Positions 8,918 through 18,863 of a stretch of DNA of 64,000 nt are shown here, piece after piece. The translations under genes and the position numbers were made by a program. How positions within the stretch are numbered: position 1 is the first letter of the stretch; every line of letters starts with the position of its first letter. The notes under the pieces are model-generated. The model was not told the origin of the DNA and did not search any database. It saw only the letters and a program-made list of their open reading frames with translations. The stretch lies in the NCBI GenBank assembly GCA_004001285.1, contig AP018697.1, positions 2,976,001 to 3,040,000 of the forward strand, in the 5' to 3' direction. The DNA comes from Arthrobacter sp. MN05-02 (GTDB lineage: Bacteria > Actinomycetota > Actinomycetes > Actinomycetales > Micrococcaceae).

Positions 8918-11542
8918 CTACCGCGCGGCGTGCACCAGCAGGCCCCCCGCGTCGATGCTCCCGTCGGCGAGCGTGCCGGCGTCCGGCTCCTGGCGGTCGA
9001 CGACGACGGTGTCGCCGTCGACGATCTCCCCGGCGAGGAGGCCCTTCGCCAGCCGGTCGCCGATCTCGCGCTGGACGAGCCTGCGCAGGGGGCGTGCGCC
9101 GTACGCCGGGTCGAAGCCGGTGAGGGCGAGCCATTCACTGGCGGCCGCGCTGACCTCGAGCTCGAGGCGGCGGTCGCGGAGCCGGTCCCCGAGCGCCCTG
9201 ACCTGCAGGTCCACGATCCTCGAGAGCTCGTCCAGGCTCAGCGGGTCGAAGACGACGACGTCGTCGAGCCGGTTCAGGAACTCCGGGCGGAAGTTCGCGT
9301 TGACGGCGGCCATCACGGCGGAGCGCTTCGCCGCGTCGTCGAGCGACGGATCCACGAGGAACTGGGATCCGAGGTTCGACGTCAGCACGAGGATGACGTT
9401 CCGGAAGTCCACCGTGCGGCCCTGGCCGTCGGTGAGCCGGCCGTCGTCGAGCACCTGCAGGAGCAGGTCGAACACCTCGGGGTGCGCCTTCTCCACCTCG
9501 TCGAGCAGCACCACGCTGTAGGGCCGGCGCCGCACCGCCTCCGTGAGCTGGCCGCCCTCCTCGTAGCCCACGTATCCCGGCGGGGCGCCCACGAGGCGCG
9601 CCACCGAATGCTTCTCCGAGTACTCCGACATGTCGATCCGGATCATGGCGCGCTCGTCGTCGAACAGGAAGTCCGCCAGCGCCTTCGCGAGCTCGGTCTT
9701 GCCCACGCCCGTGGGCCCGAGGAACAGGAAGGAACCGGTGGGGCGGTTGGGGTCGGACACCCCGGCACGGGCGCGGCGGACGGCGTCGGACACCGCGGAC
9801 ACGGCCCGCTGCTGTCCGATCAGGCGCGCGCCGATGACGTCCTCCATGGCGAGCAGCTTCTCGCTCTCGCCCTGCAGCATGCGCCCGGCGGGGATGCCCG
9901 TCCAGGCGGAGATGACCTCGGCGATGTCGTTCGCGGTCACCTCCTCCGCGACCATCAGCTCGGGAGCATTGGTGGTCTGCTCCTCGGCGGCCTGGGCCTC
10001 CCGCAGGTCGCGCTCCAGCTGCGGGATGTCCCCGTAGAGGATGCGCGACGCCGTCTCGAGGTCGCCCTCGCGCTGGGCGCGGTCGGCCTGCGAGCGCAGC
10101 TCGTCGAGGGATGCCTTCAGGTCACCCACGCGGTTGAGGCCGGCCTTCTCGGCCTCCCACCGGGCGTTCAGCCCGTCGAGCTCCTCCTGGCGGTCGGCCA
10201 TCTCGGCACGCAGGACGTCCAGCCGCTCCAGCGACGCCTCGTCCTTCTCCCGGGAGAGCGCCAGCTCCTCCATGTGCATCCGCTCGAGGGACCGGCGCAG
10301 CTCGTCGATCTCCACCGGTGCGGAGTCGATCTCCATGCGCAGGCGCGAGGCGGCCTCGTCCACCAGGTCGATCGCCTTGTCCGGGAGCTGGCGGCCCGGG
10401 ATGTAGCGGTGGGACAGGGTGGCCGCTGCGACCAGGGCGGAATCCGCGATCGAGACCTTGTGGTGCGCCTCGTAGCGCTGCTTCAGCCCGCGGAGGATGC
10501 CGACGGTGTCCGGTACGGACGGCTCGCCCACGTACACCTGCTGGAACCTGCGCTCCAGCGCCGGGTCCTTCTCGACGTTCTCGCGGTACTCGTCCAGCGT
10601 CGTCGCGCCGATGAGCCGGAGCTCGCCGCGCGCCAGCATGGGCTTGAGCATGTTGCCGGCGTCCATCGACCCCTCCGAGGCACCCGCTCCGACGACCGTG
10701 TGGAGTTCGTCGATGAAGGTCACCACCTGGCCGCCGGACGAGCGGATCTCGTCGAGCACGGCCTTCAGGCGCTCCTCGAACTCGCCGCGGTACTTGGCGC
10801 CGGCGATCATCGACCCGAGGTCGAGGCTGATGAGCGTCTTCCCCCGCAGCGACTCGGGCACATCGCCTGCGACCATGCGCTGGGCCAGCCCCTCGACGAC
10901 GGCCGTCTTGCCCACGCCCGGCTCACCGATCAGCACCGGGTTGTTCTTGGTGCGGCGGCTGAGCACCTGCACCACGCGGCGGATCTCCGCATCGCGCCCG
11001 ATGACCGGGTCCAGCTTGCCGCTCCGCGCCACCTCGGTGAGGTCCACCCCGAACTTCTCGAGCGCCTGGAAGGTGTTCTCGGGATCCGGCGTGGTCACAC
11101 GCCGGTCACCACGGACGCCGGGCAGGGCGGACGCGAGCGCCTCGCGCGTGAGCCCGACCGAGCGCAGGATCCCTCCGGCTGCTCCGCCGTCCGCCGCCAG
11201 GGCGAGCAGGATGTGCTCGGTGGACACGAACTGGTCACCGAGGGTCTCCGCTTCCTGCTGGGCCGCACTGATCATCTGGAGGGCACCGCGGGAGAACTGC
11301 GGCTGCGCCACGGAGGAGCCCGACGACGACGGCAGGGCCTTGATCGCCGAGCTCGCCTGCACGCTCACGGTGTCGGGATCGGCACCGGCCGCCTTGAGGA
11401 GCGCGACGGCGATGCCGTCACGCTGGTCCAGGAGGGCCTTGAGGAAGTGCGCCGTATCGATCTGCGCATTCCCCGCCGTGGATGCGTTCATGGCGGCAGC
11501 TGACAGCACCTCGCGGCTCTTGGTGGTGAAATTCGTATCCAC
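8918..11542 (-). CDS. clpB: ClpB disaggregase chaperone
   Basis: 874 residues, full family length. The order is an N-terminal double Clp repeat ([17 protein letters not shown]...), AAA domain 1 with Walker [11 protein letters not shown], a middle coiled coil rich in Glu, Arg and Leu (about residues 400-520), AAA domain 2 with Walker [11 protein letters not shown], and the C-terminal D2-small domain. It threads aggregated protein through its hexameric pore using ATP and works with DnaK/DnaJ/GrpE, which are encoded 18 kb away in the same window. A HAIR element sits 44-64 bases upstream, so HspR should repress it together with the dnaK operon. Confidence 0.98.
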   Translation of the reverse strand: MDTNFTTKSREVLSAAAMNASTAGNAQIDTAHFLKALLDQRDGIAVALLKAAGADPDTVSVQASSAIKALPSSSGSSVAQPQFSRGALQMISAAQQEAETLGDQFVSTEHILLALAADGGAAGGILRSVGLTREALASALPGVRGDRRVTTPDPENTFQALEKFGVDLTEVARSGKLDPVIGRDAEIRRVVQVLSRRTKNNPVLIGEPGVGKTAVVEGLAQRMVAGDVPESLRGKTLISLDLGSMIAGAKYRGEFEERLKAVLDEIRSSGGQVVTFIDELHTVVGAGASEGSMDAGNMLKPMLARGELRLIGATTLDEYRENVEKDPALERRFQQVYVGEPSVPDTVGILRGLKQRYEAHHKVSIADSALVAAATLSHRYIPGRQLPDKAIDLVDEAASRLRMEIDSAPVEIDELRRSLERMHMEELALSREKDEASLERLDVLRAEMADRQEELDGLNARWEAEKAGLNRVGDLKASLDELRSQADRAQREGDLETASRILYGDIPQLERDLREAQAAEEQTTNAPELMVAEEVTANDIAEVISAWTGIPAGRMLQGESEKLLAMEDVIGARLIGQQRAVSAVSDAVRRARAGVSDPNRPTGSFLFLGPTGVGKTELAKALADFLFDDERAMIRIDMSEYSEKHSVARLVGAPPGYVGYEEGGQLTEAVRRRPYSVVLLDEVEKAHPEVFDLLLQVLDDGRLTDGQGRTVDFRNVILVLTSNLGSQFLVDPSLDDAAKRSAVMAAVNANFRPEFLNRLDDVVVFDPLSLDELSRIVDLQVRALGDRLRDRRLELEVSAAASEWLALTGFDPAYGARPLRRLVQREIGDRLAKGLLAGEIVDGDTVVVDRQEPDAGTLADGSIDAGGLLVHAAR

Positions 11543-11585
11543 GCGCGGTTCCTTTCCGTCGTGACGAAGGGGGTTCGGCTTTCAC

Positions 11586-11606
11586 ATTGAGTGTACTCGA
11601 CTCAAC
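11586..11606 (-). promoter_or_regulatory. HAIR operator (HspR site) upstream of clpB
   Basis: ATTGAGT-N7-ACTCAAC closely matches the HAIR consensus CTTGAGT-N7-ACTCAAG bound by HspR in actinobacteria. It lies upstream of clpB, where HspR repression and heat release are well established in this phylum. Confidence 0.9.
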
Positions 11607-11739
11607 TTTGGTGGCGGGAAGGTTATTCCCTCGCTTCGCCCCTGGCGGAGCGAAGGAGCAGCGACCGCGGCGTACGCCGGGACTGCCCGGCGCCGTGCGG
11701 CTTCCGGAGCCCGCTGTGATCTCGGACATAATGGCCCCT

Positions 11740-13738
11740 ATGGGGAAATTCCACCGAGTCACCGCCGTCCTGACCACCGCCGTCCTCGCGCTCGCGCTCG
11801 CGGCGTGCACGGATGACCGCCCGACGGCGGAGGACGCGGCGCGCACGCTGGCCGAGGGACTGGCCCGGCTCGACGTCGGGCAGTCCGCCTTCACGGCGGC
11901 GGAGGCCTCCGAGGTGACCGGTGAGCTCGCCACGATCACCGAGGGGTTCGGGCCCGGAGCGCCGCAGGTGACGGTCGCAGGCGTCGAGGAGACCGGCGAG
12001 GACAGTGCGACCGCGACGCTCGACTACGTCTGGGACCTCGACGACTCCGACTCCGACTGGACCTACAGCACGACGGCGGACCTCACGCGGGTCGAGGACG
12101 TCTGGCAGGCGGCCTGGGAGCCTGCGCTGTTCGTCCCGGACCTCCTGCCGGACGAGAAGCTCACCCTCACCAGCGTGCCCGGGGACCGCGGCGACATCAC
12201 CGGGGCGGGCGGCGAGGTCCTCGTCACCGAGCGGCCCGTGATCCGCGTCGGCATCGACAAGACGGGGGGTCCCGGAGGCGCAGTGGACCGCTTCCGCCCG
12301 TGCACTCGCCACCCTGCTCGAGCTCGACCCGGCGGCCTACGAGGAACAGGTCACCGCCGCGGGCGCGGAAGCCTTCGTGGTGGCGGTCGTCCTGCGCGAC
12401 GACGCGACGCGGACGGTCACCGACGCGCAGATCGATGCCATCCCGGGCGCACTGCGGCAGGCCGACACCCTGGAACTCGCCCCAACCCGCACCTTCGCCC
12501 GCGAACTCCTGGGCAGCGTGGGCGAGGCGACGGAGGAACTCGTGGAGCAGTCCGACGGCGCCGTCCGGGCGGGTGACGTCACCGGGCTCGGCGGGCTGCA
12601 GCTGCAGCACAACGACCGGCTGGCCGGCACCCCGGGCCTCACGATCGGCGCCGCACCGGTGGACGATCCCGGAACGCCCAGCCAGACGCTCTTCACGAGG
12701 CCGGCCGTGGACGGCACCGACCTCGCCACCACGCTCGATCCCCGCCTGCAGGCCCTCGGCGAGGAGGTCCTCGCGGACGAGCCCTCGGCGTCGTCGATCG
12801 TCGCCATCCGGCCCAGCACGGGCGAGATCCTCGCGGCCGCCAACGGTCCGGGCAGCGAGGGCCTGCAGACCGCGCTCCTGGGCCAGTACCCGCCCGGGTC
12901 CACGTTCAAGGTGGCGACGAGCCTCGCACTGCTGCGGAAGGGCTTCACCCCCGAGAGCCCCACGGAGTGCACCGAGGAGGTCTCCGTCGACGGCCGGACG
13001 TTCAACAACGCCAGCACCTATCCGGCGCAGTTCCTCGGGACCATCCCGCTCCTGGAGACCTTCGCGCAGTCCTGCAACACCGGCTTCATCTCCGCCCGCG
13101 ACGAGATCAGCCAGGCTGATCTCGCGGCCGCCGCCTCCGATCTCGGGATCGGCGTGGAGGCGCGCATCGGCACGCCCGCGTTCTTCGGCTCCGTGCCCAC
13201 CGAGGCGGAGGGCACGGCCCACGCCGCCGCCATGATCGGGCAGGGCGAGGTGCTGGTGTCACCCCTGGGCCTCGCCACGATGGCCGCCTCCGTGGGAGCA
13301 GGATCGCGTGTCACGCCGACCCTCCTCGCCGCGGGAGAGTCCACCGAGCTCGACCCCGGCTCGGAGAGCGCCGCGGCCACGGAAGCCCCCTCCGGCGACG
13401 CGACGGCCTCGGAGCCCGAGGAGTCCGAGGAGTCCGAGGAGTCCGAGGCGCCGCCCAGCGCGTTCACCGCCGGTGAGTCGGCGACCCTGAAGACGCTCAT
13501 GTCCGCGGTCGTCGAGCAGGGCGGGGCCCGGCTCCTGCAGGACGTGCCGGGTGATCCCGTCCTGGCCAAGACCGGGACCGCCGAATTCGGGAGCGAGACT
13601 CCCCCGCGGACGCACGCATGGGTCGTCGCCCTGCAGGGCGACCTCGCCGTCGCGGTCTTCGTGGAGGAGGGCGAACTGGGATCGACGTCCGGCGGCCCCC
13701 TGATGCAGGCCTTCCTGACGGGTGCCGCCACCCGCTGA
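11740..13738 (+). CDS. Class B penicillin-binding protein with NTF2-like domain, apparent frameshift
   Basis: The ATG at 11740 gives a lipoprotein-like signal MGKFHRVTAVL...LALAAC. An NTF2-like (MecA_N) domain follows, then a PBP dimerisation region and a transpeptidase domain with SxxK in PGSTFKVATS, SxN in QSCNTGF and KTG in AKTGTAEF. The frame breaks in the G6 run 12264-12269: removing one G joins IRVGIDKTG to VPEAQWTASARALATLLELD and gives 665 residues. The enzyme cross-links peptidoglycan outside the membrane. An insertion rich in Ala, Glu and Ser (about 13365-13460), including three tandem GAGTCCGAG-like repeats encoding ESEESEESE, separates the SxN and KTG motifs and looks like a surface loop. 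The gene diverges from clpB. Confidence 0.88.
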
Positions 13739-13892
13739 CCACCGAGCAGCCACGGCCCGCCACTCCGGTGCGCAGGCCCTCTCCTTCGACGTCATGGGGG
13801 TCGGATCGACACAGTGAACGCAGTTGCTTGATCATCCTCCGGCGTCGGCACGCGATGCCGGAGGCCATCCGAAGACCGTCGAAAGGGTCGCA

Positions 13893-15387
13893 GTGGATCT
13901 CACGTTCATCCCGCTCATCATCGGCGCGGTGGTGCTGCTCGTCATCATCATCGCCGCCGTCGTCCTCGCCCGCATGGCGCTGCACATCGCCAGCCCGGAC
14001 CAGGCGCTCATCATCTCGTCGAAGGACAGCAAAGGGCAGCCCGATCCGGACAGCCAGCGCGTCGTCTTCGGCCGGATCTTCATCAACCCGTTCTCGCAGC
14101 GGGCCTATCCCCTGTCGCTCGCGTCGCGCCAGGTGTCCCTGCGCATCGAGGGCATCTCCAAGAACGGCATCAAGCTCCACCTCACCGGGGTCGCCCAGGT
14201 CAAGGTCGGTGGTGACGCCGACGCCGTCCGCAAGGCCGCCCAGCGCTTCCTCAACCAGCAGGAGGCGATCGACCACTACACGCAGGAGACCCTGTCCGGT
14301 TCGCTCCGCTCCATCGTGGGGACCCTGACGGTCGAATCGATCATCCGGGACCGCGCGACCTTCGCCAAGAGCGTCAAGGAGGAAGCGGAACACTCCATGC
14401 ACAACCAGGGCCTGGAGATCGACACCTTCCAGATCCAGTCCGTGGACGACGACTCCGGGTACCTGAAGAACCTGGGCCGCCCGGAGGCCGCCCTCGCGGA
14501 ACGCAACGCGAAGATCGCCGAAGCCCGCTCCATGCAGGAATCCGAGCAGGCACGTGCGCTGTCCGACGAGCAGGTGGCCCTCGCGCAGCAGCAGCTGATC
14601 ATCCGCCGCGCGGAACTGAAGGAGGAGGAGGCCGATGCCCGCCAGGCACGGGCCGACGCCGCGGGACCCCTCGCCCAGGCCGAACAGCAGGAGCAGGTCA
14701 TCATGCGTGAGCAGCAGGTCGCCCAGCGGCGGTCCGAGCTCCGTGAGCGCGAGCTCGACACCGAGGTGCGCAAGCCAGCGGACGCCGAGAAGTACCGCCT
14801 CATCCAGCAGGCCGACGCGAAGCTCGAGGAGCGGCGCCGGGCATCGGAGGCCACGGAGATCGAAGCCCGCGTGGACCTCGCGCGCCGCAAGCTCGTCGCC
14901 GAGGGTGACCGGGTGGCAGCCGAGGCCGACGCCGCGTCGAACACGGCCCGCGGTACCGCCGAAGCATCGATCAACGAGGCCAAGGGCCGTGCCGACGCCG
15001 CGGTGATCGCGTCGCGCGGTGACGCCGAGGCCCGGTCGGCGGAAGCCCGCGGCAAGGCGGAGGCCGCCGGCATCGCCGCGCAGGCGGAGGCCTACGAGAA
15101 GTTCAACCAGGCCGCCATCCTGTCCAAGGTCCTCGAGGTGCTGCCCGCGATGGCACGGGAGATCGCGGCACCGATGTCGGCGATCGACACCATGACCGTC
15201 GTCTCCAACGACGGCGCGAGCCAGCTCAGCAAGAACGTCTCCAGCGGCGTCCACCAGACCACGCAGATGGTCAAAGGACACCACCGGCCTGGACATCATC
15301 GCGCTGCTCGGCGACCTGCTCAAGAACGCGGACAAGCCCGGCCGGAACGGGGCCACCAGCCCGACCGTCGTCTCGGGCTCCGACTAG
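13893..15387 (+). CDS. Flotillin-like SPFH/band-7 membrane scaffold protein, apparent frameshift at the end
   Basis: The GTG at 13893 follows GAAAGGG. One N-terminal membrane helix (LIIGAVVLLVIIIAAVVLARMAL) is followed by a band-7/SPFH domain and a long Ala/Glu/Arg coiled coil (about residues 210-430), as in flotillins (FloT/YqiK). These proteins form membrane microdomain scaffolds. The frame breaks at 15273-15277 (AAAGG); removing one base gives KDTTGLDIIALLGDLLKNADKPG... and a stop at 15387, in total 497 residues. In the unrepaired frame the end is a Gly/Arg-rich stretch that lacks the typical flotillin tail. Confidence 0.88.
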
Positions 15388-15427
15388 CGGGACCTGACGG
15401 CCGCCGTCGGGGATCCGGCGGCGGCGG

Positions 15428-15829
15428 TCAGCGGTAGGTCGGCAGGTAGGTGCCCGACGAGGGGACGATCACCTTGCCGAGCGGCGCCAGCGACACCGGG
15501 ATCAGCTTGAGGTTGGCGATGCCCAGCGGGATGCCGATGATGCTGACGAACATCGGGATGGCCGTGAGCACGTGGCCGATGGCGATCCAGATGCCCGCCA
15601 CGAGGAGCCAGATCACGTTCCCGATCGTGGAGAACCCGCCCGGCCGACCGCCGCGGTTCACGACGGTCTGGCCGAAGGGCCACAGCGCGTAGACACCGAT
15701 CCGGAACGAGGCGATGCCGAAGGGGATGGTCACGACCAGCAGGCAGCAGATGATGCCGGCCGCGAAGTAGCCCAGCGCGAGCCAGATGCCGCCGAACAGG
15801 AGCCAGATGACGTTCAGGAGTGCGTTCAT
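15428..15829 (-). CDS. YccF-domain inner membrane protein
   Basis: 133 residues starting MNALLNVIWLLFGGIW. It has two copies of the YccF repeat: NVIWLLFGGIWLALGY...PFGIASFRIG and NVIWLLVAGIWIAIGH...PLGIANLKLI. About four membrane helices are predicted. The function of the family is not known. It is a single-gene unit, converging with the flotillin gene (40 bases between stops). The ATG at 15829 is preferred since the longer frame upstream would read through the terminator hairpin. Confidence 0.92.
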   Translation of the reverse strand: MNALLNVIWLLFGGIWLALGYFAAGIICCLLVVTIPFGIASFRIGVYALWPFGQTVVNRGGRPGGFSTIGNVIWLLVAGIWIAIGHVLTAIPMFVSIIGIPLGIANLKLIPVSLAPLGKVIVPSSGTYLPTYR

Positions 15830-15878
15830 CCGCCCATTGTTCCCCACCCCGCGCGCCGTGGCACCTCCCCGGACGGAC

Positions 15879-15913
15879 GGAAGGCCCCCACCCGCGAGGG
15901 TAGGGGCCTTCCG
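15879..15913 (-). terminator. Terminator hairpin after the DEAD-box helicase gene
   Basis: CGGAAGGCCCC at 15879 and onward pairs with GGGGCCTTCCG ending at 15913, with a short loop near 15892-15899. It lies just beyond the helicase stop (15930, minus strand) and upstream of the YccF gene, so it ends the helicase transcript. Confidence 0.75.
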
Positions 15914-15929
15914 TGTTCGGCCGATGGGG

Positions 15930-17597
15930 CTAGCGCGACCGGCGATCGTTGGACGCCGGCGCGCTGGCCCTGCGGGAACCGGCCGCACGGCGGGCTCCCT
16001 CGGTCCGCGGAGCCGACGACGGCGCGTGGCTGCGCTGCCCGCCGGCTGCGGGGTGGCGGCCACGGGACGACGGACGGCGTCGCCCACGCGCTGGCCGGAG
16101 GCGGGACGGCGGCTGCGCGTGGTCGTCTCGAGGCGGTGCGCGGCTCGGCCGTCCTGCGGCGCGAGCCACCGAGCCGGCAGCAGCACCGGCGTCAGGCCGA
16201 AGCGCGGCGCCTGCGGCTGGTCCTTGCGGCGGTCGGCCCGGTTGCCCTGGGCAGCCTGGGGTCAGCCGGCACGCGACCGCGACCACCTGCCCCGCGGCCT
16301 CCGGCAGCCGGGAGGCGGCACCGCGACAGGCGCGCTTGCGCTCGGCGTTGGCACCCGTCGAGGTGCCTTCGCCACGCGTGGCCTCACGGGAGGCGAGCAG
16401 CGCGGCGCGCGTGCGGGGATCGATCTTGTCCGCCACGTCTCCGACGAGCGACAGGACGAGAGGCGAGGTCGCCTTGACGGTCTCGAAGGCGACGTCGACG
16501 CCTGCCGCCTTCATGAGCTTGTGCACCTCGGACTTCTGCTCGGGCAGCGTGATCGTGACCACGGTTCCCGAGGAGCCCGCGCGGGCCGTGCGGCCTGAGC
16601 GGTGCAGGTACGCCTTGTGCTCCGTGGGCGGATCGACGTGCACCACGAGCTCGACGTCGTCCACGTGCACGCCGCGGGCCGCGACATCCGTCGCCACCAG
16701 GACGCGGACGTCGCCGCTGGAGAACTCGGCTAGGTTCCGGTCGCGGGCGTTCTGCGACAGGTTGCCGTGCAGGTCGACGGCGGGGATGCCGGCGTCGGTC
16801 AGGGTCTTGGCGAGCTTCCGCGCGTGGTGCTTGGTGCGCATGAACAGCAGCCGGCGTCCGGTACCGGATGCGAGCTGGACGATCAGCTGCTTCTTCTGCG
16901 TCTGGTCGCCGATCATCAGCACGTGGTGCTCCATGGTGGTGACCGCCGCCTGCGGGTCGTCCACGGAGTGGGTGACGGGATTTGTCATGTAGCGGTTGAC
17001 CACCTTGTCCACGCCGTTGTCCAGCGTGGCCGAGAACAGCAGTCGCTGGCCGTCCGCAGGCGTGGTGTCGAGCAGCTTCTTGACCACGGGCAGGAACCCG
17101 AGGTCCGCCATGTGATCGGCCTCGTCGAGGATGGTGATCTCCACGGACTCGAGCGTGATGAGCTTCTGGCGCATCAGGTCCTCGAGGCGGCCGGGGCAGG
17201 CGATGACGATGTCGACGCCCGCGCGCAGGGCCTTCTCCTGGCGTTGCTGGGACACACCGCCGTAGATCACGGTGGTGTTCAGTCCGAGCTCCTTGGCGAG
17301 GGGCTCGACGGTGGCGTTGATCTGGGTGGCGAGCTCGCGGGTCGGTGCGAGGACCAGGGCCAGGGGGCGCCCGGGCTTGCGGCGGTAGGCCGCTTCCTGC
17401 TCGGACAGGCGCGCGACCATGGGGAGCGCGAAGGCGAGGGTCTTGCCCGAGCCGGTGCGGCCGCGTCCGAGGACGTCGCGCCCGGCGAGGGAGTCAGGAA
17501 GGGACTTGACCTGGATGGGGAATGGTTCGGTGATCCCCTGCGCGGCGAGGTTCTCGACCAGCGCTTTGGGCACACCGAGGGCGGCAAAAGTAGTCAT
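15930..17597 (-). CDS. DEAD-box RNA helicase, C-terminal tail of doubtful frame
   Basis: 555 residues as read. The helicase core is complete: Q motif with PFPIQ, Walker A GRTGSGKT, PTRELA, TPGR-like CPGR, DEAD, SAT, and motif VI HRSGRTARAG. It unwinds RNA duplexes, often in ribosome assembly or cold adaptation. After about residue 430 the expected basic, Gly/Arg-rich tail is present, but the third-base GC pattern switches frame. From about 16255 to 16060 another minus frame (starting QGNRADRRKDQPQAPR) has far better codon use, and the last 25 residues (RTEGARRAAGSRRASAPASNDRRSR) again fit the first frame. One indel near the G4 run at 16258-16261 and another near 16050 would explain this. Confidence 0.88.
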   Translation of the reverse strand: MTTFAALGVPKALVENLAAQGITEPFPIQVKSLPDSLAGRDVLGRGRTGSGKTLAFALPMVARLSEQEAAYRRKPGRPLALVLAPTRELATQINATVEPLAKELGLNTTVIYGGVSQQRQEKALRAGVDIVIACPGRLEDLMRQKLITLESVEITILDEADHMADLGFLPVVKKLLDTTPADGQRLLFSATLDNGVDKVVNRYMTNPVTHSVDDPQAAVTTMEHHVLMIGDQTQKKQLIVQLASGTGRRLLFMRTKHHARKLAKTLTDAGIPAVDLHGNLSQNARDRNLAEFSSGDVRVLVATDVAARGVHVDDVELVVHVDPPTEHKAYLHRSGRTARAGSSGTVVTITLPEQKSEVHKLMKAAGVDVAFETVKATSPLVLSLVGDVADKIDPRTRAALLASREATRGEGTSTGANAERKRACRGAASRLPEAAGQVVAVACRLTPGCPGQPGRPPQGPAAGAALRPDAGAAAGSVARAAGRPSRAPPRDDHAQPPSRLRPARGRRRPSSRGRHPAAGGQRSHAPSSAPRTEGARRAAGSRRASAPASNDRRSR

Positions 17598-17923
17598 GTA
17601 GTTGACACGAACTTTCTTCTCATCTTCCCCGGCACCGGTTGGCGCAGGGGTTCGCCGAAGAAAAATCAGACAGTGTCCACCGCGCTCACGATCCTCGGAG
17701 CTGGATGCGGGACAAAAGAATGCGTTCTATCGACGCAGGCTGCGCGTCCAGCTGGCGGACATGGTCCGCCGTGCGCAGGCAAGTGGTCCGAGTTTATCAG
17801 GAGGTGCGCCCGTTACCCGCATCGGCGCCCTGGCCGACGGTGCTGCCCGCCAGGCGCAGCTCGCGATCTCACGCCTCCGCCGGGCGACGGCGGACCGACG
17901 TCCGGCCGGTAGCCTAGAAGGTG
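17598..17923. other. Divergent intergenic region between helicase and trmB
   Basis: About 325 bases hold the promoters of both genes and probably a long 5' leader for the helicase, which is common for cold-induced DEAD-box genes. I see no clear gene, no clear terminator and no RNA family that I can name. Confidence 0.4.
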
Positions 17924-18802
17924 ATGGAGCCACGAGAGCAGACCCCCGACCAGCCGCACCGTTCCCAGCCGGTGTCCTTCGTCCGCCGGGGCTCGCGCCT
18001 CCAGGGCCGGCGCCGCGAGGCCTGGGACGAGCTCGCCGAGGCCTTCCTCATCGACGTGCCCCGCGTGGAGAACGCCGACACGTCGGTGGCACCCGGCTTC
18101 GTGCTCGACGTCGAAGCGGCCTTCGGCCGGCCGGCGCCCCTCGTCGTCGAGGTGGGGTCGGGCCTGGGAGAGGCCATCACCCACGCTGCCGAGCTCGATC
18201 CCGACCGCGACTACCTCGCCCTCGAGGTCTACCGTCCGGGACTGGCCCAGACCATGCTGCGGATCAGCCAGAAGGACCTGACGAACGTCCGGACCGCCCA
18301 GGTCAATGCCGCGGAGGCCTTCGCCGGGATGATCCCGGCGTCGTCGGTCACCGAGCTGTGGACCTTCTTCCCGGACCCCTGGCACAAGGCCCGTCACCAC
18401 AAGCGCCGCCTCGTCAAGGAGGACTACGTGGAGCTCGCCGCACGCGTCCTCGCGACCGGCGGGATCTTCCGCCTCGCCACCGACTGGTCCAGCTACGCCG
18501 TGCAGATGCGCGCCGTCCTGGACGCGAGCGGGTATTTCGAGAACCTGCACGACGGCGAACGCTCGGGCGCCGGGAGCCCGCTCACCCAGGTGTGGCAGAG
18601 CGGGGTGGAGTCCGTGGTGGGTGGCGCGCCGGTCCGGGAGGGCCGCGACCCGGTGAGCACCGGCAACACCGGCATCAACGAGGGGACCGACGAGCTCGGC
18701 GGGTGGGCGCCCCGTTTCGAAGGCCGCACCCTGACGAGTTTCGAGAACAAGGCGATCAAGGCCGGGCGGATGGTCTTCGACCTCACCTACCGCCGCCGCT
18801 GA
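17924..18802 (+). CDS. trmB: tRNA (guanine-N7)-methyltransferase
   Basis: About 292 residues. The SAM-binding motif VEVGSGLGEAI, the family signature TFFPDPWHKARHHKRRL and the C-terminal TSFENKAIKAG identify TrmB, which methylates G46 of many tRNAs. The protein is somewhat longer than the usual 220-240 residues, with an N-terminal extension of about 60 residues, as is common in actinobacteria. AGAAGG lies just upstream; the ATG at 17924 is preferred, with GTG at 17921 as an alternative. Confidence 0.95.
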   Translation: MEPREQTPDQPHRSQPVSFVRRGSRLQGRRREAWDELAEAFLIDVPRVENADTSVAPGFVLDVEAAFGRPAPLVVEVGSGLGEAITHAAELDPDRDYLALEVYRPGLAQTMLRISQKDLTNVRTAQVNAAEAFAGMIPASSVTELWTFFPDPWHKARHHKRRLVKEDYVELAARVLATGGIFRLATDWSSYAVQMRAVLDASGYFENLHDGERSGAGSPLTQVWQSGVESVVGGAPVREGRDPVSTGNTGINEGTDELGGWAPRFEGRTLTSFENKAIKAGRMVFDLTYRRR

Positions 18803-18863
18803 CGGGTGCGCGCTGATGGATCGACACCGCGGTCCGCGGTCCGATGACTGCTGATCCGGTCCG

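Noticed and set aside
8903..11503. A long plus-strand open frame (866 residues) opposite clpB
   Set aside because: It is the antisense shadow of clpB, which has all family motifs. Its translation is rich in His, Arg, Gly and Leu with no domain, as is usual for shadow frames in high-GC DNA.
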